DNA of 64,000 bases from DASYLJ01 sp964432595 (lineage in GTDB: Bacteria; Desulfobacterota; Binatia; DP-6). How positions within the stretch are numbered: the first letter of the stretch is position 1; every line of letters starts with the position of its first letter. Location: contig CAYSOF010000004.1 in assembly GCA_964432595.1 (NCBI GenBank), positions 124,001 through 188,000 of the forward strand. The letters run 5' to 3'. A program made the position numbers and the translations under genes. The notes under the pieces were generated by a model. That model had not been told where the DNA came from. It did not search any database and saw nothing but the letters and a program-made list of their open reading frames with translations. Below are positions 31,234-39,824 of this stretch, in pieces.

Positions 31234-31979
31234 CGAGGCCGCTCGAGGGGCAGACGGCCATCGTCACCGGCGGCTCGCGCGGGATCGGTCGGGCGATCGT
31301 GCTGCAGCTCGCCGCGCTCGGCGCCGAGGTCTTCGTCAACTACGTCGCGAACGCCGCTGCCGCGGACGACACGATCGCACAGGTGGCCGCGGCCGACGGG
31401 CGCGCGCATCCGCTGCAGTTCGACGTCGGCGATGCGACGGCGGTGAAAGCGGCGCTGGACCTCGTCGTTGACCGCCAGGGAAGAATTGATATTTTCGTCA
31501 ACAATGCGGGCCTGGCGATCGACGGGCTCGTGCTCCGTTTCAAAGACGACGACTGGCAGCGGGTTCTGCAGACCAATCTGACGGGGGTGTTCCACTGTGC
31601 GAAGGTGGCGGTTCGCGCCATGGTACGCGGCCGCTATGGACGCATCGTGAACATCACGTCGGTCGTCGCGGACATGGGCAACAGCGGGCAGGCGCCCTAC
31701 GCGGCCGCCAAGGCCGGCGTCGTCGGCTTCTCGCGGTCGCTGGCGCGCGAGGTCGCGTCCCGTGGCATCACCGTGAACGTCGTGGCACCTGGTCTGGTCG
31801 ACACCGACATGTCCGCGTCGCTCAGTGAGGGGCAGCGGTCGACGTACACCACCCTGATACCCGTCGGACGGATGGGCACCCCCGACGACGTCGCATCGGC
31901 CGTCGCCTTCCTGGCGACACCCGCGGCGGGCTACATCACCGGGCACGTGTTGCACGTGAACGGTGGCCTCTACATGTGA
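31230..31979 (+). CDS. fabG: 3-oxoacyl-ACP reductase
   Basis: A 249-residue short-chain dehydrogenase that reduces 3-oxoacyl-ACP with NADPH. The cofactor motif T-G-G-S-R-G-I-G is at residues 14-21, N-N-A-G near 88. The catalytic S-Y-K set is in N-I-T-S-V-V and Y-A-A-A-K. The end H-V-N-G-G-L-Y-M is the family's usual C-terminus. ATG overlaps the fabD stop, so the two are coupled, and acpP follows after 37 bases. Confidence 0.95.
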   Translation: MTRPLEGQTAIVTGGSRGIGRAIVLQLAALGAEVFVNYVANAAAADDTIAQVAAADGRAHPLQFDVGDATAVKAALDLVVDRQGRIDIFVNNAGLAIDGLVLRFKDDDWQRVLQTNLTGVFHCAKVAVRAMVRGRYGRIVNITSVVADMGNSGQAPYAAAKAGVVGFSRSLAREVASRGITVNVVAPGLVDTDMSASLSEGQRSTYTTLIPVGRMGTPDDVASAVAFLATPAAGYITGHVLHVNGGLYM

Positions 31980-32016
31980 ACGAGGCGCAGCGCGCCGTGC
32001 GAGAAGGAGGAAGGTA

Positions 32017-32253
32017 ATGGCAGCGAGTGTGGAGCAGCGGGTCAAGGAGATCATCTGCGAGCAGCTCGGCGTGAGCGAGGATCAGGTGACGCCGCAGGCC
32101 TCCTTCATCGAGGACCTGGGCGCCGACTCGCTCGACATCGTCGAGCTCGTGATGGCGCTCGAAGAAGAATACGACATGGAGATCTCGGACGAGGAGGCGG
32201 AGAAGATCCGCACCGTCCAGGACGTCGTGAACTACATCGACAGCCACAAGTGA
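32017..32253 (+). CDS. acpP: Acyl carrier protein
   Basis: A 78-residue acidic four-helix protein that carries the growing fatty acid on phosphopantetheine attached to Ser in D-L-G-A-D-S-L-D-I-V-E. A strong Shine-Dalgarno AGAAGGAGG precedes ATG 32017, consistent with high expression. fabF, which usually follows, is replaced by glyA here. Confidence 0.97.
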   Translation: MAASVEQRVKEIICEQLGVSEDQVTPQASFIEDLGADSLDIVELVMALEEEYDMEISDEEAEKIRTVQDVVNYIDSHK

Positions 32254-32266
32254 GGAGACGCCGACC

Positions 32267-33517
32267 ATGAGCTCCGCGCTCGAGCAGACCGATCCGGCCA
32301 TCTTTGGCGCGATCCGCAGGGAGACCGAGCGGCAGGAGTACAACCTCGAGCTGATCGCCTCGGAGAACTTCGTCAGCGAGGCGGTCCTCGAGGCGCAGGG
32401 CTCGATCCTCACCAACAAGTACGCCGAGGGCTATCCCGGCAAGCGGTACTACGGCGGCTGCGAATTCGTCGACGAGGTCGAGACGCTCGCGATCGAGCGG
32501 GCGATCGCGCTGTTCGGCGCGGAGGCGGCGAACGTCCAGCCGCACTCCGGCTCGCAGGCGAACATGTGCGTGTATTTCTCGCAGCTGCAGCCGGGCGACA
32601 CGATTCTCGCGATGAACCTGTCCCACGGCGGGCACCTGACGCACGGGAGCCCGGTGAATTTCTCCGGCAAGTTCTTCAAGGTCGTGCCGTACGGCGTCCG
32701 CGAGAGCGACGGCCGTATCGATCCCGACCAGGTTCGCGATCTCGCGCGCCGCGAGCGTCCGAAGATGATCGTCGTCGGGCACTCGGCCTATCCGCGCCAG
32801 ATCGACTTCTCGCAGTTCCGCGCCGTCGCGGACGAGGTGGGCGCGATCGTCATGGCCGACATGGCGCATTTCGCGGGGCTGGTCGCCGCAGGCATCCACC
32901 CGTCCCCGGTCCCGCACTGCGAGTTCGTCACCTCGACGACGCACAAGACGCTGCGCGGTCCGCGCGGCGGCCTCGTGCTCTGTCGCGAGCCGTTCGCGAA
33001 GAGTCTCAACTCGTCGGTCTTCCCGGGGAACCAGGGCGGGCCGCTGATGCACGTCATCGCGGCCAAGGCCGTGGCCTTCGCCGAGGCGCAGAAGCCAGAC
33101 TTCAAGGCGTATCAGCGGCAGATCGTCGCCAACGCCAAGGCGCTCGCCGACGGGCTCATGAAGCGCGGCCTGCAGCTCTGCTCGGGCGGCACGGACAACC
33201 ACCTGATGCTGGTCGACCTCCGGGGCACCGAGATCTCCGGCAAGGTCGCGCAGGAGACGCTCGACGCCGCGCACATCACGGTCAACAAGAACGGCGTGCC
33301 GTTCGATCCGCGCCCGCCGTTCGTCACGAGCGGCATCCGGATCGGGACCCCGGCGGTGACCACCCGCGGGATGCGCGAGCCCGAGATGGACGTCGTCGCG
33401 GACCTGATCCACCGCGCCCTCCAGCACGTGGGCGACGCCGGCGCGCTCGGCAAGCTCGCGGGCGAGGTGCGCGCCCTCTGCGAGCGCTTCCCGCTGTATC
33501 GCCACCGGCTCTCGTAG
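32267..33517 (+). CDS. glyA: Serine hydroxymethyltransferase
   Basis: A 416-residue PLP enzyme interconverting serine and glycine with tetrahydrofolate. The N-terminus has R-Q-E-Y-N-L-E-L-I-A-S-E-N-F-V, and the PLP lysine is in V-T-S-T-T-H-K-T-L-R-G-P-R-G-G. Standard length. It starts 13 bases after acpP and is followed by nrdR six bases later, an arrangement (glyA-nrdR-ribD) common in deltaproteobacteria and others. Confidence 0.97.
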   Translation: MSSALEQTDPAIFGAIRRETERQEYNLELIASENFVSEAVLEAQGSILTNKYAEGYPGKRYYGGCEFVDEVETLAIERAIALFGAEAANVQPHSGSQANMCVYFSQLQPGDTILAMNLSHGGHLTHGSPVNFSGKFFKVVPYGVRESDGRIDPDQVRDLARRERPKMIVVGHSAYPRQIDFSQFRAVADEVGAIVMADMAHFAGLVAAGIHPSPVPHCEFVTSTTHKTLRGPRGGLVLCREPFAKSLNSSVFPGNQGGPLMHVIAAKAVAFAEAQKPDFKAYQRQIVANAKALADGLMKRGLQLCSGGTDNHLMLVDLRGTEISGKVAQETLDAAHITVNKNGVPFDPRPPFVTSGIRIGTPAVTTRGMREPEMDVVADLIHRALQHVGDAGALGKLAGEVRALCERFPLYRHRLS

Positions 33518-33523
33518 CCTGCG

Positions 33524-34042
33524 ATGCAGTGTCCCTTCTGCCGGACGCCGGACAGTCGGGTCGTCGATTCGCGGCTCGGCAAGGAGGGGGACGTCGTTCG
33601 CCGCCGGCGGCATTGCGACCAGTGCGGCCGCCGCTTCACGACGTACGAGCGCGTCGACGCGGCGCTGCCGATGGTCGTCAAGAAGGACGACCGCCGTGAA
33701 CCCTTCGACCGCGCGAAGATCGTGAGCGGCCTGAAGCGCGCCTGCGAGAAGCGGCCCGTCTCGGTCGACACGATCGAGCTGGTCGCCGATCGCATCGAGC
33801 GGCAGCTGCAGGAGCGCGGTGACAAGGAGGTGCGCAGCACCGAGATCGGCGAGGCGGTGATGCGCGAGCTCCACGGACTCGACGCGGTGGCGTACGTGCG
33901 CTTCGCTTCGGTCTACCGCTCGTTCAAGGACGTGCACGAGTTCATGCACGAGCTCGAGGAGCTGATCGCCCAGCGCCGCGCGACGAGCCGTCGCCCGACG
34001 ACCGCGCGGACCGCCCGGCCGCGCTCGCGCCGGGGCGGTTGA
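33524..34042 (+). CDS. nrdR: Ribonucleotide reductase transcriptional regulator
   Basis: A 172-residue repressor of ribonucleotide reductase genes. Zinc ribbon: C-P-F-C near the N-terminus, then C-D-Q-C-G-R-R-F. It is followed by an ATP-cone domain (V-V-K-K-D-D-R-R-E-P-F-D-R-A-K) that senses ATP/dATP. A Ser/Thr/Arg-rich tail of about 20 residues extends the usual length. The final stop overlaps ATG of ribD (TGATG). Confidence 0.95.
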   Translation: MQCPFCRTPDSRVVDSRLGKEGDVVRRRRHCDQCGRRFTTYERVDAALPMVVKKDDRREPFDRAKIVSGLKRACEKRPVSVDTIELVADRIERQLQERGDKEVRSTEIGEAVMRELHGLDAVAYVRFASVYRSFKDVHEFMHELEELIAQRRATSRRPTTARTARPRSRRGG

Positions 34043-35139
34043 TGCCCGACGCCGACGCGCGCTGGATGGCGCGCGCCCTCGCGCTGGCCGCGAAGGGCCT
34101 CGGGCGCACGCATCCCAATCCACCGGTCGGCGCCGTCTTCGTACGCGGCGGGCGCGTGCTCGGGGAGGGATTCCACACGCGCGCGGGCGCACCGCACGCC
34201 GAGGTCGCGGCGCTGCGCCGCGTACGGGGTCATGCGCGTGGCGCGACGCTCTACGTGACGCTCGAGCCCTGCGCGCATCATGGACGCACGCCTCCTTGCG
34301 TCGAGGCGCTGCTGCCGCTCGGGCTTCGTCGCGTGGTGGTCGCGACGATCGACCCCGACGCCCGCGTGCGCGGGCGCGGTGTGCGCGCGCTGCGCCGGGC
34401 CGGCATCCGGGTCGACGTCGGCGTGGCGCGCGCCGAGGCGGACGCGTTGCTCGCCGGATTCCGCTCGCGCGTCCTGCGCGGCCGCCCGCAGGTGACGCTC
34501 AAGCTCGCCGTGACGCTCGACGGCCGCATCGCGGCGCGTGGTGGCGATGCGCGCTGGATCACCGGCCCGGCGGCGCGACGGATGGCGCATGCGCTGCGGA
34601 ACGTGACCGATGCGATCCTCGTCGGCGCGGGAACGGTGCGTGCCGACGACCCGCAGCTCACGTGCCGGCTCCGCGGCGGCCACGATCCCATCCGCGTGGT
34701 GCTCGCGGGACCGCGGCTCGATCTGCCATCGCGCGCGCAGGTGCTGGCCCCGGGCGGCCCGCCGACGTGGGTGATCGCGCCGAGCGACGCCGCGCCGGCC
34801 CGTGTCGCGCGCGTGCGTCGCGCCGGCGCCGACGTCGTGCTGCTGCCGGCGCGCCGCGGGCGCGTGCCGTTCGCGCGCGTCCTGGAGGCGCTGGGCGGCC
34901 GCGGCGTCGGCTCGCTCCTGGTCGAGGGCGGCAGCACCGTGGCGGCCGATGCGCTGCGGTCGGGCAGCGTCGATCGCCTGGTGGTGTTCATGGCGCCGGC
35001 CCTCCTCGGTGGCGACGGCGTGCCCGCGATCGCGCCGCTCGGCATCCGCCGGGTGGCCGATGCCGTCCGCCTGGAGGACGTCGCCGTGGCTCGGGTCGGC
35101 GACGACCTGGTCCTCGAGGCCCGCGTGCGCCCGCGCTGA
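34042..35139 (+). CDS. ribD: Bifunctional riboflavin deaminase/reductase
   Basis: A 365-residue enzyme for the second and third steps of riboflavin synthesis. The deaminase zinc site is complete: H-A-E in P-H-A-E-V-A-A-L, then P-C-A-H-H-G-R-T-P-P-C. The reductase domain starts near residue 150 (V-T-L-K-L-A-V-T-L-D-G-R-I-A) with L-V-E-G-G-S-T-V. ATG 34042 is chosen; a TTG one codon earlier also fits. ribE (riboflavin synthase), which commonly follows, is absent; ribBA comes next after 48 bases and has its own promoter. Confidence 0.95.
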   Translation: MPDADARWMARALALAAKGLGRTHPNPPVGAVFVRGGRVLGEGFHTRAGAPHAEVAALRRVRGHARGATLYVTLEPCAHHGRTPPCVEALLPLGLRRVVVATIDPDARVRGRGVRALRRAGIRVDVGVARAEADALLAGFRSRVLRGRPQVTLKLAVTLDGRIAARGGDARWITGPAARRMAHALRNVTDAILVGAGTVRADDPQLTCRLRGGHDPIRVVLAGPRLDLPSRAQVLAPGGPPTWVIAPSDAAPARVARVRRAGADVVLLPARRGRVPFARVLEALGGRGVGSLLVEGGSTVAADALRSGSVDRLVVFMAPALLGGDGVPAIAPLGIRRVADAVRLEDVAVARVGDDLVLEARVRPR

Positions 35140-35152
35140 CGGCGCAGACCCT

Positions 35153-35181
35153 TTGCCTATCCCAGGACGCCACGCTAGGGT
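35153..35181 (+). promoter_or_regulatory. Candidate leaderless promoter of ribBA
   Basis: TTGCCT (35153-35158), 17-base spacer, TAGGGT (35176-35181), six bases before ATG 35188. There is no Shine-Dalgarno. This is the clearest example of the start-proximal promoter layout. No FMN riboswitch is visible in the 48-base gap. Confidence 0.55.
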
Positions 35182-35187
35182 CGGCCG

Positions 35188-36405
35188 ATGGCTGGTCCCG
35201 ACCGCAGCCGCGAAGTCGGCGAACGACTGCGGATGGGCGGCCTCGTGCTGCTGGTCGACAGCGCCACCGAGCCGCCGGAGGCGGTCCTCGCGTGCGCCGC
35301 GTCGCGTGTCACACCCGCGGCGATCAACTTCATGGCGACGCACGGCCGCGGCCTCGTGTGCCTGGCGCTCACGCGTGAGCGCATGCGGAAGCTCGGCATC
35401 CCGCTGATGGCGTCCGATCTCAGTGCGGGGCTGCCGGCCTATGGCGCGTCGATCGAGGCCCGTCGTGGCGTGTCGACGGGCATCAGCGCCGGCGATCGTG
35501 CGACGACCATCCTCGCCGCCGTCGGTCCCGACGCGACGCCGTCGGACCTCGTGATGCCGGGACACATCACGCCGATCCAGGTGGTCTCGGGCGGCAGCCT
35601 GGTGCGCGCGGCGCTGCCGGAGGCGGCCAGCGATCTGGTGCGGCTCGCGGGTGCGGGCGTCGAGGCGGTGCTCTGCGAGGTGCTCGGTCGCGACGGCAAC
35701 CTGGCGACCGCGGCCGAGCTGGAGGCGGTCGCGCGCGAGCACGCGTTGCCCGTGGTCACGATCACCGACGTCGTGCAGATGCGGCTGCGCTCCGACACGC
35801 TGGTGCGGCGCCGCGCCGAGGCGGTGCTGCCGCTGCGCGACGGGCCGACGTTCCGCGCGATCGTGTACGACAACAGCGTCGACCAGCAGCAGCACATGGC
35901 GCTGGTCCACGGCGAGGTGCGGAGCGACGAAGACGTGCTCGTGCGGCTCCACTCCGAGTGTCTGACCGGCGACGTCTTCGGCTCCGAGCGCTGCGACTGC
36001 GGCGATCAGCTCCATCAGGCGATCGGCCTCCTGGCGCAGGCGGAGTGCGGCGTACTCGTCTACCTCCATCAGGAGGGACGCGGCATCGGCCTCGCGAACA
36101 AGATTCGCGCCTATGCGCTGCAGGACCAGGGACGCGACACCGTCGAGGCGAACCTCGAGCTGGGCTTCAAGGACGACCTCCGCGACTACGGCATCGGCGC
36201 GCAGATCCTCCGTGACCTCGGCGTGCAGAAGGTGCGCCTCCTCACCAACAATCCGCAGAAGATCGCGGGGCTCGAGGCGTACGGCATCACCGTCTCCGCG
36301 CGTACGCCGCTCGAGGTCGAGCCGCACGCGGGGAACATCGACTACCTGCGCACGAAGCAGGCGAAGCTCGGACATCTGCTCTCCGGGCTGCAGCGAACGC
36401 GCTGA
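35188..36405 (+). CDS. RibBA-type protein: degenerate DHBP-synthase half fused to intact GTP cyclohydrolase II
   Basis: A 405-residue two-domain protein. The C-terminal GTP cyclohydrolase II domain is complete: H-S-E-C-L-T-G-D-V-F-G-S then R-C-D-C-G (zinc cysteines), H-Q-E-G-R-G-I-G-L, and L-L-T-N-N-P-Q-K. The N-terminal DHBP-synthase-like half keeps the fold (T-G-I-S-A-G-D-R-A-T-T-I, P-G-H-I-T-P) but not its active site. The acidic D-D-E-x-R-E-N-E-G-D loop reads D-S-A-T-E-P-P-E-A-V-L (residues 24-34), and G-H-T-E-A reads A-L-P-E-A. The RibB half is therefore probably inactive, and DHBP must come from another gene. Start ATG follows a promoter by six bases. Confidence 0.9.
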   Translation: MAGPDRSREVGERLRMGGLVLLVDSATEPPEAVLACAASRVTPAAINFMATHGRGLVCLALTRERMRKLGIPLMASDLSAGLPAYGASIEARRGVSTGISAGDRATTILAAVGPDATPSDLVMPGHITPIQVVSGGSLVRAALPEAASDLVRLAGAGVEAVLCEVLGRDGNLATAAELEAVAREHALPVVTITDVVQMRLRSDTLVRRRAEAVLPLRDGPTFRAIVYDNSVDQQQHMALVHGEVRSDEDVLVRLHSECLTGDVFGSERCDCGDQLHQAIGLLAQAECGVLVYLHQEGRGIGLANKIRAYALQDQGRDTVEANLELGFKDDLRDYGIGAQILRDLGVQKVRLLTNNPQKIAGLEAYGITVSARTPLEVEPHAGNIDYLRTKQAKLGHLLSGLQRTR

Positions 36406-36413
36406 AGGAGCTC

Positions 36414-36890
36414 ATGCCGCCACGTCAATTGCAGGGCACGCCCACGGGCGACGGACTTCGCATCGGCATCGCGCTGGCGCGCTTCAATCGGGCCGTCACC
36501 GACCGGTTGCTGGCAGGGGCGATCGAGGGCCTCACCGCACACGGCGTGGCCGACGACGCGGTCGACGTCGCCACGGTGCCCGGCGCGTTCGAGCTGCCGC
36601 TCTGCGCCCACCGCCTCGCCATGACGGGACGGTACGACGCGCTCATCTGTCTCGGCGCCGTCGTGCGCGGCGAGACGCCGCACTTCGACTTCGTCGCGGG
36701 CGAGGCCGCGCGCGGCGTCGCGGAGATGGCGCGGCGGCACGACCTGCCCGTCATCTTCGGCGTTCTCACGACCGACACGATGGAGCAGGCATTGGCGCGT
36801 GCCGGCGGCGACGGCGGCAACAAGGGCTACGAGGCGGCCGTGACGGCCATCGAGATGGCGCAGCTGCTGCGCGAGATTCACAAGTATTGA
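36414..36890 (+). CDS. ribH: 6,7-dimethyl-8-ribityllumazine synthase
   Basis: A 158-residue enzyme condensing DHBP with the ribityl pyrimidine to form lumazine, the penultimate step to riboflavin. It has A-R-F-N-R near the start, V-P-G-A-F-E-L-P and the catalytic-His loop V-V-R-G-E-T-P-H-F-D-F-V. It assembles into rings or capsids in its relatives. A GGAG lies six bases before ATG 36414; nusB follows after two bases. Confidence 0.96.
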   Translation: MPPRQLQGTPTGDGLRIGIALARFNRAVTDRLLAGAIEGLTAHGVADDAVDVATVPGAFELPLCAHRLAMTGRYDALICLGAVVRGETPHFDFVAGEAARGVAEMARRHDLPVIFGVLTTDTMEQALARAGGDGGNKGYEAAVTAIEMAQLLREIHKY

Positions 36891-36892
36891 CG

Positions 36893-37339
36893 ATGGGTGT
36901 GCGTCGCGCCGCACGGGAGCTGGCCATGCAGGCCCTCTACCAGGTCGACCTCCTCGGCGAGGAGGAAGACACGGGGCGGAGCCTGCGGCTCTTCTGGGAC
37001 CACTTCCAGCACCAGGACCAGGACCCGCAGGTCGAGGTCTTCGCGCGCGAGCTGGTGGGCGGCGTCCACGAGCATCGGGAGCGCATCGATGCGCTGATCT
37101 CGGGAAGCGCCGAGCACTGGCGCCTGCCGCGCCTCTCCCGCGTCGACCTGAATCTCCTGCGTCTCGCCACCTACGAGCTCATGTTCCGCGACGAGATTCC
37201 GTCGTCCGTCACGTTGAACGAGGCCGTCGAGATCGCCCGCCGCTTCGGCAGCGAGGAGTCGGCGGCGTTCGTGAACGGCGTCCTCGACCACATCGCCCGC
37301 GAGGTGGCCGCGAGTCGTCCGGCCCCGTCGAGCGAGTAG
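36893..37339 (+). CDS. nusB: Transcription antitermination factor NusB
   Basis: A 148-residue all-helical RNA-binding protein acting with NusE (S10) at boxA sites in rRNA operons. The N-terminal R-R-A-A-R-E-L-A-M-Q-A-L-Y-Q-V-D is the family start, and L-R-L-A-T-Y-E-L and N-E-A-V-E-I-A-R-R-F-G-S-E-E-S follow. The ribH-nusB order is widespread. leuS begins four bases later. Confidence 0.95.
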   Translation: MGVRRAARELAMQALYQVDLLGEEEDTGRSLRLFWDHFQHQDQDPQVEVFARELVGGVHEHRERIDALISGSAEHWRLPRLSRVDLNLLRLATYELMFRDEIPSSVTLNEAVEIARRFGSEESAAFVNGVLDHIAREVAASRPAPSSE

Positions 37340-37343
37340 CGGC

Positions 37344-39824
37344 ATGGCGGGGCAGGACGGGGTGGTGCGCTACGACCCGCAGGAGGTCGAGGCGAAATGG
37401 CAGCAGCGGTGGGACGAGACGAAGGCGTTCGCCGCGCGCGTCGCGAGTGATCGCCGGCCGTACTACGCGCTCGAGATGTTCGCGTATCCGTCGGGTCGCA
37501 TCCACATGGGCCACGTCAGGAACTACTCGATCGGCGACGTGATCGCGCGCCAACGGCGCATGGCCGGGTACAGCGTCCTCCATCCGATCGGCTGGGACGC
37601 GTTCGGCATGCCGGCGGAGAACGCCGCCATCCAGCACGGGGCGCATCCGGCGAAGTGGACTCACCAGAACATCGCGGACATGCGCCGCCAGCTGCGGCGG
37701 CTCGGGTTCTCCTACGACTGGGACCGCGAGATCGCGACGTGCGATCCGTCGTACTATCGCTGGGAGCAGCTCTTCTTCCTGCGGATGCTCGAGCGCGACC
37801 TGGCGTACAAGCGACGCGCGCTCGTCAACTGGTGCGCCACGTGCAACACGGTGCTCGCGAACGAACAGGTCGTGAACGGGCAGTGCTGGCGCTGCGACGG
37901 TCCCGTCGAGGACCGCGAGCTCGAGCAGTGGTTCTTCCGCATCACCGCCTACGCCGAGGAGCTGCTGCGCGACCTCGACCGTCTCGGCGGGTGGCCGGAG
38001 CGGGTCGTCACCATGCAGCGCAACTGGATCGGCCGCAGCACCGGCGCGCGCATCCAGTTCCCCCTCGACGGGATGGACGGCGAGATCACCGTCTTCACGA
38101 CGCGCCCCGATACGCTGTTCGGCGTGACGTTCGTCAGCCTCGCCGCGGAGCACCCGCTCGTGTCGAAGCTCGTCGCGGGCACGCCCGCCGCGGCCGCGGT
38201 CGACGCGTTCGCGGCGCGAGCGCGCGCGACCTCGCGCCTCGAGCGCACCGCCGGGAAGGACGGCGTCTTCACCGGCGCGTACTGCCGCCATCCGCTCACC
38301 GGTGAGCGCGTGCCGATCTGGGTCGCGAACTTCGTGCTGATGGAGTACGGCACCGGCGCGGTCATGGCGGTGCCGGCGCACGACCAGCGCGACTTCGAGA
38401 TGGCGCGGGCCCACGAGCTGCCGATCCGCGTGGTCATCCAGCCGGCCGGCGAGACGCTGGAGCCGGCGCGGATGACCGAGGCGTGGGAGGAGGCCGGGAC
38501 GCTCGTCCACTCCGACCGCTTCGACGGCCTGGACAACGAGGAGGCGAAGACGCGCATCACGGAGGCGGTCGCCGCAGCGGGACGCGGCGAATCGACGGTC
38601 ACGTATCGCCTGCGCGACTGGGGCATCTCACGGCAGCGCTACTGGGGTGCGCCGATCCCCGTCGTCTACTGCGACGCGTGCGGGATGGTGCCGGTGCCGG
38701 ACGCGGAGCTGCCGGTGGTGCTTCCCGAGGACGTCGCGCTGACCGGCACCGGCGGCTCGCCGCTGGCGACGCACGAGGCGTTCCTCCGGGCGCGCTGTCC
38801 GCGCTGCGGCGGGGCCGCCCGGCGCGAGACCGACACGATGGACACGTTCGTCGAGTCGTCGTGGTACTTCGCGCGCTACACGTCGGCACGGACCGACGAT
38901 GCACCCTTCGACCGTGACGAGGTGGCGTACTGGCTCGGCCAGCGCGGCGTCGACCAGTACGTCGGCGGCATCGAGCACGCGGTGCTGCACCTGCTGTACT
39001 CGCGCTTCTACACGAAGGTGCTGCGCGACCTGGGCTTCCTCACGCTGGACGAGCCGTTCCGCAACCTCCTCACGCAGGGGATGGTCATCAAGGACGGCGC
39101 CAAGATGAGCAAGTCGAAGGGGAACGTCGTCGACCCCGACTACCTCATCGATCGCTACGGCGCCGATACGGCGCGGCTCTTCAGCCTGTTCGCCTCGCCG
39201 CCCGAGCGCGACCTCGACTGGAACGATCAGGGCGTCGAGGGCATGAGCCGGTTCCTGTCGCGCCTCTGGCGGCTGACGCATGCGCTGGCGCCGCGGCTCG
39301 CGCCCGCCGGCGCGCCCCTCGCGAGCCCGCTCCCGCCCGCCGACCAGGAGCTGCACCGGCTCGTCCATCGGACGATCCAGCGGGTCACCGAGGACGTCGT
39401 CGATCGGCTCCACTTCAACACGGCCATCGCCGCGGTGATGGAGCTGGTCACGGCGATCGCCGCCGCCGTCGAGACGGCCCAGCCGGCCACGCTGCGCGAG
39501 GCGGTCGATGCGACGCTGCTCCTCCTGGCACCGTTCGTGCCGCACATCGCGAGCGAGCTGTGGGAGGCGAGCGGCCATCCCGGCGGGCTCGACGAGCAGG
39601 CCTGGCCGCGGGCCGACCCCGGGGCGCTCGTGCGCGAACACGTCGAGCTGCCGGTGCAGATCAACGGCAAGGTGCGCGCCCGCGTCACCGTCGCCGCCGA
39701 CGCCGCCGAGGAGGAGGTGCTGGCCGCCGCGCTGGCCGACGAGCGCGTGCAGGCGCACCTCGAAGGGCGTGCGGTCAAGAAGCACGTGCTGGTCCGCGGG
39801 CGGATGGTGAGCCTCGTGGTATGA
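37344..39824 (+). CDS. leuS: Leucyl-tRNA synthetase
   Basis: An 826-residue class I synthetase. The HIGH-type motif is H-M-G-H near residue 55. The CP1 editing domain lies roughly at residues 220-410 with T-T-R-P-D-T-L-F-G and the M-E-Y-G-T-G-A-V-M segment. The tRNA-contacting zinc-like C-x-x-C (C-P-R-C) follows, and K-M-S-K-S is near residue 590. The C-terminal domain ends V-K-K-H-V-L-V-R-G. Complete. The stop overlaps the ATG of lptE. Confidence 0.97.
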   Translation: MAGQDGVVRYDPQEVEAKWQQRWDETKAFAARVASDRRPYYALEMFAYPSGRIHMGHVRNYSIGDVIARQRRMAGYSVLHPIGWDAFGMPAENAAIQHGAHPAKWTHQNIADMRRQLRRLGFSYDWDREIATCDPSYYRWEQLFFLRMLERDLAYKRRALVNWCATCNTVLANEQVVNGQCWRCDGPVEDRELEQWFFRITAYAEELLRDLDRLGGWPERVVTMQRNWIGRSTGARIQFPLDGMDGEITVFTTRPDTLFGVTFVSLAAEHPLVSKLVAGTPAAAAVDAFAARARATSRLERTAGKDGVFTGAYCRHPLTGERVPIWVANFVLMEYGTGAVMAVPAHDQRDFEMARAHELPIRVVIQPAGETLEPARMTEAWEEAGTLVHSDRFDGLDNEEAKTRITEAVAAAGRGESTVTYRLRDWGISRQRYWGAPIPVVYCDACGMVPVPDAELPVVLPEDVALTGTGGSPLATHEAFLRARCPRCGGAARRETDTMDTFVESSWYFARYTSARTDDAPFDRDEVAYWLGQRGVDQYVGGIEHAVLHLLYSRFYTKVLRDLGFLTLDEPFRNLLTQGMVIKDGAKMSKSKGNVVDPDYLIDRYGADTARLFSLFASPPERDLDWNDQGVEGMSRFLSRLWRLTHALAPRLAPAGAPLASPLPPADQELHRLVHRTIQRVTEDVVDRLHFNTAIAAVMELVTAIAAAVETAQPATLREAVDATLLLLAPFVPHIASELWEASGHPGGLDEQAWPRADPGALVREHVELPVQINGKVRARVTVAADAAEEEVLAAALADERVQAHLEGRAVKKHVLVRGRMVSLVV

